A DNA stretch of 64,000 bases from Cognatundibacterium jejuense (GTDB lineage Bacteria; Pseudomonadota; Gammaproteobacteria; Burkholderiales; Burkholderiaceae_D): positions 434,001-498,000 of the forward strand of contig NZ_JACOFV010000001.1 of NCBI RefSeq assembly GCF_014284255.1. The letters are read 5' to 3'. Below, one piece after another: positions 8,607 to 14,551 of the stretch (within the stretch, counting starts at the first letter, position 1; each line of letters starts with the position of its first letter). Position numbers and translations under genes: made by a program. The notes below the pieces were generated by a model. That model ran no database searches and was not told the origin of the DNA. It worked only from the letters and a program-made list of their open reading frames with translations.

Positions 8607-10628
8607 ATGCCTATCGTTTCTGATTTACGTGATGTTGATTTAGGTGTTTCCTTGAGTGAGGCGATATTCGGCTTACAAGAAGAGGCGCTTGATCAGCAAA
8701 TTAATTACCTGATCAGAAATGCTTTTGATGATGCGCATCTTAGTTTTGAGCGCAATTGTTCGCAACAAGAAGTTTGTCAAAACAATTTATGTTGCCAGGT
8801 ATCAGCGGATACTTTCTATCTCCTGACTGGAAAGGAAGGTCGCTATACCGAATCTGATTTACAAAAATTAAATTACATCGCTGGCATGACTGCACGGCTG
8901 TTTGCGTTGCGTACCAAGCTCGAGCAGCAACATGCCTTGAGTGTGCGCGAGCACATGCTGCAAACGCAAATTCTGGATCAGATTCATGAATCTGTCATTA
9001 TCATGGATCTGGCCGGGTTCATTCTAAGTTGGAATCGTGGCGCAGAAAAAATGTTTGGTTACGCCGCACATGAAGTGCTCGGTAAAAACATTTTGTTTCT
9101 ATATGACGACGAAGAAATTGATCAAAGCCAGGACATGGATATCCTGAACGCCTTTTTGACCAACGGTGCGCAAGAAATGGAAGTGCGGCGTCGAAAAAAG
9201 TCTGGAGAGGTATTTTGGGCGAGTTTAACTTTGTCCATCATTACTGGTGTTGACGGGCAACCAGCGGGCATTGTGGGCTATCTTAGTGATATTACCCATC
9301 GCAAAGAAGCAGAAAAAAAGATCAATCAGTTGGCTTATTTTGATGGGCTGACAAATCTTCCGAATCGCAGCCTTTTTAAACAACTTGCTGACCAAACTTT
9401 GCAAATTGCTCAGCGCAAGCAGGTGAATGCAGCCCTGTTGTTTATTGACTTAAATCGTTTTAAACCAATCAACGACATGCTTGGGCATCGGGTAGGTGAT
9501 GCACTTTTGAACGTGGTCGCACAACGACTGGTTCTAGCGCTTCGCGATCAAGATATCATCGCACGCCTTGGTAGTGACGAATTCGCGATTGCCTTGCCAG
9601 AGATTACGACGCACTCTGACGCCAGCGCCGTTGCACAAAAAATTATCGAAAGCTTGCAAGAGGCGTTTTACGTTGGTGGCCATGAACTGCGCATCTCGGC
9701 GAGCATAGGTGTTAGTATTTTCCCCAATGACGGCAGGGACGCGGAGGCACTTTTGCAATGTGCGGATATAGCGATGTATCAGGCAAAAAAAATCGGCGAT
9801 AGCCAAATCGGTGGATTTGCGTTTTATGACCAGGACATCAACGTTCATATTGCAGAAAAACTTTTTTTTGAATCAGCAATTCGTAAAGCATTGCTCGCAG
9901 AAGAATTTTTTCTACAGTATCAGCCAAAAATTGATATCCGCACTAAACGTCTTGTTAGTGTAGAAGCCTTATTACGCTGGAACCATCCTGAGCGAGGTTT
10001 GATTCCGCCCGCGGGCTTTATTGGCGTTGCTGAAGAATCTGGTTTGATACAACAAGTCGATTCTTGGGTGCTGGATGCTGCATGTAAACAGGCAAAGCAG
10101 TGGCAATGGCAGGGGGTGCCGATGTTTAAAGTTGCCATCAATTTATCCGCCAAAGATTTTACCGAGGCATTGCCCGCAAAAATCGATGCCGCGCTCAAAA
10201 AGCATCAGATTTCTGCTCAGTGGTTGGAATTGGAAATCACCGAAAGTATGCTCATGCAAAATGTTGAAAATGTGATTTCCATTATGAAACAAGTTGTTGG
10301 GCTAGGAGTGAGTCTTGCCCTTGACGACTTTGGGACTGGCTATTCCAGTCTTTCCTACTTAAAGCGATTTCCCATTTCTTCGTTGAAAATCGATCGCTCA
10401 TTTGTGCAAGGCATTCCGGACGACTCTAATGACTGTGCAATAGCAAGAGCGATCATCATGATGGCCCATCAATTGAAATTAAAAGTCGTCGCTGAAGGTG
10501 TAGAAACCCAGGAACAACTCGATTTTCTTCAAAACGCAGGCTGTAATGAAATCCAGGGTTACCTTTTCTCACGCCCAGTTGAGGCCACAGAAATACCAAA
10601 CCTGTTAAATAAGCCATTTTTTGCGTGA
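8607..10628 (+). CDS. PAS-GGDEF-EAL cyclic-di-GMP protein
   Basis: With start MPIVSDLRDVD (ATG 8607, just after the preceding stop) the protein is 673 residues. About 110 residues form an unassigned sensor-like region with four cysteines at 51, 57, 62 and 63. Then come a PAS domain (about 120-230), GGDEF (about 243-400) and EAL (about 420-670). The cyclase signature reads GSDEF (322-326), a serine replacing the second glycine. The EAL motif (453-455) and DDFGTGYS (573-580) are intact. I infer a phosphodiesterase, with cyclase activity uncertain. No membrane segment is visible. Confidence 0.92.
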   Translation: MPIVSDLRDVDLGVSLSEAIFGLQEEALDQQINYLIRNAFDDAHLSFERNCSQQEVCQNNLCCQVSADTFYLLTGKEGRYTESDLQKLNYIAGMTARLFALRTKLEQQHALSVREHMLQTQILDQIHESVIIMDLAGFILSWNRGAEKMFGYAAHEVLGKNILFLYDDEEIDQSQDMDILNAFLTNGAQEMEVRRRKKSGEVFWASLTLSIITGVDGQPAGIVGYLSDITHRKEAEKKINQLAYFDGLTNLPNRSLFKQLADQTLQIAQRKQVNAALLFIDLNRFKPINDMLGHRVGDALLNVVAQRLVLALRDQDIIARLGSDEFAIALPEITTHSDASAVAQKIIESLQEAFYVGGHELRISASIGVSIFPNDGRDAEALLQCADIAMYQAKKIGDSQIGGFAFYDQDINVHIAEKLFFESAIRKALLAEEFFLQYQPKIDIRTKRLVSVEALLRWNHPERGLIPPAGFIGVAEESGLIQQVDSWVLDAACKQAKQWQWQGVPMFKVAINLSAKDFTEALPAKIDAALKKHQISAQWLELEITESMLMQNVENVISIMKQVVGLGVSLALDDFGTGYSSLSYLKRFPISSLKIDRSFVQGIPDDSNDCAIARAIIMMAHQLKLKVVAEGVETQEQLDFLQNAGCNEIQGYLFSRPVEATEIPNLLNKPFFA

Positions 10629-10643
10629 ATTGAGCCGAAGCAC

Positions 10644-10672
10644 TTGTTCGTCCAGGCAACTCCAGCTATAAT
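10644..10672 (+). promoter_or_regulatory. Promoter of tRNA-Ser
   Basis: TTGTTC at 10644-10649 and a perfect TATAAT at 10667-10672 are separated by 17 bp. The tRNA 5' end at 10682 lies 10 bp downstream, where a transcript would begin or nearly begin. Confidence 0.7.
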
Positions 10673-10681
10673 AGCAGGCTT

Positions 10682-10771
10682 GGAAGGTTGGCAGAGCGGT
10701 TGAATGCACCAGTCTTGAAAACTGGCGAGGTGTTATAGCCTTCGTGAGTTCGAATCTCACACCTTCCGCCA
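10682..10771 (+). tRNA. tRNA-Ser (anticodon UGA)
   Basis: The acceptor stem GGAAGGT pairs with ACCTTCC, followed by discriminator G and an encoded CCA. The anticodon stem CCAGT/ACTGG encloses the loop CTTGAAA, giving anticodon TGA, which reads UCA. The long variable arm expected for a class II tRNA is present, and the T-arm carries TTCGAATC. The gene is immediately upstream of a tyrosine integrase, so its 3' end is a plausible attachment site. It looks intact. Confidence 0.97.
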
Positions 10772-10806
10772 AGAACATGTTTAAAGTTGTCCAAGTTTGT
10801 ACAAAT

Positions 10807-10842
10807 AACCCGCGATTTCCTAGTGAATACGCGGGTTTTTTG
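10807..10842 (+). terminator. Intrinsic terminator after tRNA-Ser
   Basis: The stem AACCCGCG (10807-10814) pairs perfectly with CGCGGGTT (10830-10837) across a 15-nt loop. It is followed by a T run, about 36 bp after the tRNA. Confidence 0.85.
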
Positions 10843-10880
10843 TTTCCTAATGCTTTTTAGTGTCCATTGGCATCCAAACT

Positions 10881-10936
10881 TTTTGTTGGTAATCTTGTTG
10901 GTACATTAAATACCAACAAAATAGATACCAACAAAA
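10881..10936. repeat. Nested inverted repeat in front of the integrase
   Basis: Two copies of TTGTTGGTA (10883-10891, 10895-10903) face two copies of TACCAACAA (10911-10919, 10926-10934). The outer copies extend to 11 bp (TTTTGTTGGTA and TACCAACAAAA). The last copy abuts the likely integrase ATG at 10936. Such symmetry suits an autoregulatory operator or integrase arm-type binding sites; the role is inferred. Confidence 0.7.
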
Positions 10937-12195
10937 TGCCTAAACTCGCTACACCGCTCAATGACATCAAAGTCAAAAACGCCAAACCTCAAGATAAACC
11001 CTACAAATTAAGCGATGGCGGTGGCCTGCATCTGCTGGTGAATCCAGATGGCAACAAATATTGGCGTCTCGCTTATCGATTTGATACCAAACAAAAGACG
11101 CTGGCGCTGGGCGTTTATCCGGTCGTGACCCTCAAGGATGCACGTGAAAAGACCCTGGCTGCTCGCAAACTCTTGGATGCTGACATTGATCCTGCGAAAG
11201 ACCGTGATCAGAAACGGCATGTTGCCAATGCCACCTCAGTCAATACCTTTGAGAAAATCGCACGTGAATGGCATCAACGGAAAACTGAGAGCTCTTGGCA
11301 GCCTCAGACCTCAGTACAGAACATGCGCTCTCTTGAGCGCGATTTGTTCCCCTACATTGGCAAGTTACCGATTAGTACGATCAAGACGCCCTTGATGCTA
11401 GACGTATTGCAGCAGATCGAGAAGCGGGGCGCTTTAGAGATTACAAGGCGCTTGGCCTCGCTTGCGAGTGCTATCTTCAAATACGCGACAGTCAAGGGTT
11501 TGATGGAGTATGACCCCATCGCTGCACTCAAGACCGAGCTGAAGCCACGCGTGAAAGGCCATCATGCAGCCATTAAGGTCGCAGGATTACCTGACTTACT
11601 CAAAGCCATCACTAAAAATGAAGGCCGTATGTACCCACCGAACCGTATCGGCTTACGCCTCATGCTACTGACCTTTGTTCGCACGAGCGAGCTCATCGAA
11701 ACGCCGTGGAGCGAGATTGACCTAGAAAACGAACAATGGGTCATTCCTTGGCAACGTATGAAGATGGGTAAGAAACGTTTGTCCCCGCGCATGGTTGATC
11801 ACCATCCTTTCTTGCCGCGCCAAGGCTGGGAATTGCTGCGTGAATTACATCAATATACTGGCGGTAGCAAATACCTGTTTCCTAATCGTCGGGATCACGA
11901 GAAGCCGCTCAGCAATGGAATGATCTTGCAGGCGTTAAAGCGCATGGGATATGGCGGCGAAATGACTGGGCACGGCTTTAGGGCACTTGCAAAGGGTACA
12001 TTGAAAACCCTCGGCTACCCAATCGACCGTATTGAGCGCCAGCTATCCCATGCGTCTGGTGAAGCCTATGGCGGCTCATATGACCGCGAGGATTTTTTGG
12101 ATGAACGTAAAGAGATGATGCAGCATTTTGCTGACTACTTGGAGCAGATTGAACGTGGGAATGTCGTGATAGGGGACTTTACGCGTGCGGCTTGA
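10936..12195 (+). CDS. Site-specific tyrosine integrase (P4 type, DUF4102 N-terminus)
   Basis: Starting at MPKLATPLNDIKVKNAK the protein is 419 residues, normal for P4-like integrases that use tRNA 3' ends. The N-terminal arm-binding domain includes KPYKLSDGGGLHLLV. The catalytic set is R249 (FVRTSELIETPW), H346 and R349 (HGFRA), H372 (QLSHASG) and nucleophile Y382 (GGSYDRED). An upstream in-frame TTG at 10867 would add 23 residues encoded by the inverted repeat, which I consider less likely. It lies just downstream of tRNA-Ser, in the usual orientation for an island integrase. Its gene looks complete. Confidence 0.95.
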   Translation: MPKLATPLNDIKVKNAKPQDKPYKLSDGGGLHLLVNPDGNKYWRLAYRFDTKQKTLALGVYPVVTLKDAREKTLAARKLLDADIDPAKDRDQKRHVANATSVNTFEKIAREWHQRKTESSWQPQTSVQNMRSLERDLFPYIGKLPISTIKTPLMLDVLQQIEKRGALEITRRLASLASAIFKYATVKGLMEYDPIAALKTELKPRVKGHHAAIKVAGLPDLLKAITKNEGRMYPPNRIGLRLMLLTFVRTSELIETPWSEIDLENEQWVIPWQRMKMGKKRLSPRMVDHHPFLPRQGWELLRELHQYTGGSKYLFPNRRDHEKPLSNGMILQALKRMGYGGEMTGHGFRALAKGTLKTLGYPIDRIERQLSHASGEAYGGSYDREDFLDERKEMMQHFADYLEQIERGNVVIGDFTRAA

Positions 12196-12249
12196 GTGCA
12201 CGTTACTTAGAACGTCAAATACTGACTGGTAGGCTGATATATAAAATAG

Positions 12250-12331
12250 GCTCTAGCTTGAAAGTTACAGCTAGAGCAGATATAGACTTGCTTTCATTTG
12301 ATATGGGGGCGCACGGAGTTCCGGCTAGAGC
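12250..12331. repeat. GCTAGAGC palindromic repeats between int and cas2
   Basis: GCTCTAGCT (12250-12258) and AGCTAGAGC (12269-12277) form a perfect 9-bp stem with a 10-nt loop. A third copy, GGCTAGAGC, lies at 12323-12331. No T run follows, so a terminator is unlikely. This is where a type II-C array would normally follow cas2, but no regular repeat-spacer pattern can be made out. The meaning is open. Confidence 0.5.
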
Positions 12332-12355
12332 GCATATCCCAATCTGTTAGAATAC

Positions 12356-12397
12356 AAATGCAATAAGTCCTTGAATTTCATAGGATTTATTGCATTT
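12356..12397. terminator. Bidirectional terminator between int and cas2
   Basis: A 16-bp stem (12356-12371 with 12382-12397, one G-T wobble) around a 10-nt loop. Its outer half is AAATGCAATAA facing TTATTGCATTT. It sits between two convergent genes and can end transcripts from both sides. Confidence 0.7.
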
Positions 12398-12422
12398 TCT
12401 CTAGTGAAAAAATATTCCATCA

Positions 12423-12755
12423 TTAAAATAAGTTGAACTGATCTGGTAGTTTTGGCAGACCTTGGTTCACTTTTCCTCGAAAGGTAATGATTCTTTCGTA
12501 CTGTTTGTCGGTGAATTGAAGGATATTGACTTTTCCTCCGCCCGGCAAACTACGTTCGACATATTTGCAATAGGTGTCGACTTGGGTTTGGCTAGAGCAA
12601 AATCGCATATACACAGAAAACTGCGCCATTTCAAAGCCCATATCGAGCAAGGCGTTTTGAAATTGAGTTGCCGCTAAGCGTTCCGCTTTCTCAATAACGG
12701 GAAGATCAAACATGACTATCATCCACATAATTCTATATCTCGATAACATAGTCAA
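12423..12755 (-). CDS. cas2: CRISPR-associated Cas2, type II-C lineage
   Basis: A 110-residue protein with the Cas2 beta-1 strand and metal aspartate in RIMWMIVMFDLPV. The later QFSVYMRF, VERSLPGGGKVNILQFTDKQYERI and terminal PDQFNLF match the Neisseria-type (II-C) Cas2 rather than the I-E version. It overlaps cas1 by 4 bp (ATGA), so the two are translated together. With Cas1 it would form the spacer-integration complex. No cas9 is found nearby. The reading frame is intact. Confidence 0.92.
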   Translation of the reverse strand: MTMLSRYRIMWMIVMFDLPVIEKAERLAATQFQNALLDMGFEMAQFSVYMRFCSSQTQVDTYCKYVERSLPGGGKVNILQFTDKQYERIITFRGKVNQGLPKLPDQFNLF

Positions 12756-13687
12756 TCCACCTCATTTTCAACAAGTACGCCTATTTCTGTGGGGATTTTC
12801 GGATTTGGGATAAACAGTTTCTTTTCTTCGCCTAAAAATATTTTGGCGAGCGAGGTTGCTAACTTCGGTGTGCATACCATCACAGGACTGATCCCGCTGC
12901 TTGTTTGCATATCGTCATACATCGTGTTGATTAGCACCCGTTTTGTTTCTGCATTAATTTCAAATTTTCCTTGAGATGCTAACTGCCAAACTCTGTAATC
13001 GATCATCGGACGGAACGGCTCCATTAGATCATCAACAATTCGCATAGGATTACCCTCGTTGCAGTGATGTAGACCAATGGTTGGGTGTAGTCCGGCGGCG
13101 ATCACTGAACGTGCAGTTGTTGCACGCAGTACGGTATAACCGTAATTGAGTAGCGCGTTAATGCCATCATCATTTTGGTCACGTCGGAATGTAGCTCCGA
13201 ATAATAAAGTCCAATACCTTCTTGCACCTTGTGCTTCAATATTATCGGGATCTCCAGATTTTACTTTCTTAACTAGCGCTGAGAGCGGTATGTCGGGTTT
13301 CCCTAAGGTGGCAAGTACAGCAGACTGCTGTTGAAGTTTCGCTTTAACGATATCAGCCCAAATTCTTTTAATTGTTGGCTGAGACGCAGCTATTTGAGCG
13401 TCGAAGCGCTTAGCCTGAAGGTGATGCCCTCCAATTGGTACTAACATGCCAGCTGTATTATGATTAGCGCCACAAAGTACAAATGGTATCCCACGCTCGG
13501 CAAGAGCAACCAGTAGGTTATTTGTATAAGTTATTCCATGTGCGTTTGCAATCACTGCGATAACGTCATCAATGGGAATTCGTCCTAATTCTTGTAGATT
13601 GTCGCCATGTTGTTGGACAATTATGAAGCCGCGTAGTAGAAAAAGGTGTCTTTTGTTGTCAGCAATTTCTACGATGCGGCCGATCAT
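12752..13687 (-). CDS. cas1: CRISPR-associated endonuclease Cas1, type II-C (NMENI) lineage
   Basis: A 311-residue integrase of the Neisseria-type Cas1 family. The signature HGITYTNNLLVALAERGIPF is present, as are IEAQGARRYW (E151), GLHHCNEGNPMR (H207) and DDLMEPFRP (E223). These positions match the family's catalytic Glu-His-Glu. Length is normal. In complete II-C loci cas9 lies directly upstream in the same direction; here the upstream 860 bp hold no cas9. Either this is a relic or it serves another array. It differs from the I-E Cas1 at 21855-22754. Confidence 0.95.
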   Translation of the reverse strand: MIGRIVEIADNKRHLFLLRGFIIVQQHGDNLQELGRIPIDDVIAVIANAHGITYTNNLLVALAERGIPFVLCGANHNTAGMLVPIGGHHLQAKRFDAQIAASQPTIKRIWADIVKAKLQQQSAVLATLGKPDIPLSALVKKVKSGDPDNIEAQGARRYWTLLFGATFRRDQNDDGINALLNYGYTVLRATTARSVIAAGLHPTIGLHHCNEGNPMRIVDDLMEPFRPMIDYRVWQLASQGKFEINAETKRVLINTMYDDMQTSSGISPVMVCTPKLATSLAKIFLGEEKKLFIPNPKIPTEIGVLVENEVD

Positions 13688-13984
13688 TTTAGATACCTTA
13701 TTTATGTAAAGCGCGAAGTTTGCCAGTCGGCGAGACAGTGCATAAGCATCCTTTCGCTTTTTGTAGCGTGCCTACCGATTTCGATATATACCCAAACGAA
13801 CTTTCCTTATCACGATTCGAGAGCCGGAATCGAATAATTGAACTAAGTCTTTGATTTTAATGAATTTTATTTTCCTATTTTTTCTCTATGGATGAAAATA
13901 TGGATGATAAAAAATTTGCTTAAATTCGATGTGTTTAAGGAAACTTTTTGCATGCCCTATATGCTTCAGAGGCATAAAATAGTA

Positions 13985-13999
13985 AATCAATATATTGAT
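13985..13999. promoter_or_regulatory. IHF-like palindromic site
   Basis: ATCAATATATTGAT (13986-13999) is a perfect 14-bp palindrome. With its flanks it matches the IHF consensus WATCAANNNNTTR on both strands. It lies about 550 bp before cas3 and 300 bp from the II-C cas1 start. Function is inferred only from the consensus match. Confidence 0.35.
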
Positions 14000-14487
14000 A
14001 TTGTATAGGTTTTTACTCTGTTTTAGCATCATTTGGAGCAATTTCGGCATGCTTTTAAGTCCGTCATAAGGGCTGAAAATTGAATCTTTTTAATTTCCTC
14101 ATCAAGCTTAACAATGTTGCATGCCTACACGAATGGCTTCCCGTTATTGGTGGGGAGCCCAAAACTGGTTCTTATCTAACTTCCAAAGTTGAAAACTGTT
14201 TTTTCCGCAAATGGTTAGCGATTGACCTAATTATTCGCTTCTTGTCCAAGGAGTCACTACACTACGATTGAACATTTCTCTACTCACTATTAACCGCTAC
14301 CATGATCGCGTTGTGCCTGGCGAAAAGGTCAATCGGTGTCATATGCATCATGATTATTCTCATGAAACTAAATATGTGTGGGACGCGCTGGGGCGATATC
14401 TGGTAATTGTCAGAGTGGCGAAAATACAAGAGAATTTTTAGTGTCTAAATCGAATCAAGTATAGATATTTAATTAATTTAAGATTAT

Positions 14488-14493
14488 TATAAT
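14488..14493 (+). promoter_or_regulatory. Candidate -10 box for cas3
   Basis: A perfect TATAAT lies 58 bp before the cas3 start. The -35 region is only AT-rich and has no good TTGACA match, so an activator or weak expression is possible. Confidence 0.4.
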
Positions 14494-14551
14494 AGTATGT
14501 GTTTTAAGCAACATGTGAAAAATTATTAAAAATCGAAACTTGAGGATTTAA

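Larger units (their letters stand above)
13688..14551. other. AT-rich region between divergent cas1 (II-C) and cas3 with no recognisable gene
   Basis: About 860 bp, conspicuously AT-rich. I find no Cas9 motif on the minus strand. Plus-strand open stretches exist at 14080-14271 (63 codons, with CLHEWLPVIGGEPKTGSY) and about 14216-14440 (stop-free, with GEKVNRCHMHHDYSHETKY). They resemble coding remnants of unknown origin, but I cannot name a family. Short hairpins lie at 14025-14053 (AGCAT/ATGCT) and 14058-14074 (AGTCC/GGGCT) ahead of a T run near 14086. An IHF-like palindrome is at 13986-13999. It may hold both divergent promoters and debris of a deleted gene. Confidence 0.5.

Noticed and set aside
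10867..10935. Longer integrase from an in-frame TTG at 10867
   Set aside because: The added 23 residues are encoded by the inverted repeat and do not fit the family start; ATG 10936 does.
14020..14090. A tracrRNA relic
   Set aside because: The AGTCC/GGGCT hairpin and T run are suggestive, but no matching II-C repeat is available for the anti-repeat, so the call is not supported.
14080..14271. 63-codon plus-strand gene
   Set aside because: Plausible remnant but no family and no ribosome site; kept only as part of the gap description.
13688..14551. A broken cas9 on the minus strand
   Set aside because: No Cas9 motif or long decayed frame was found; only the C-terminal-proximal area would have been expected and it does not match.
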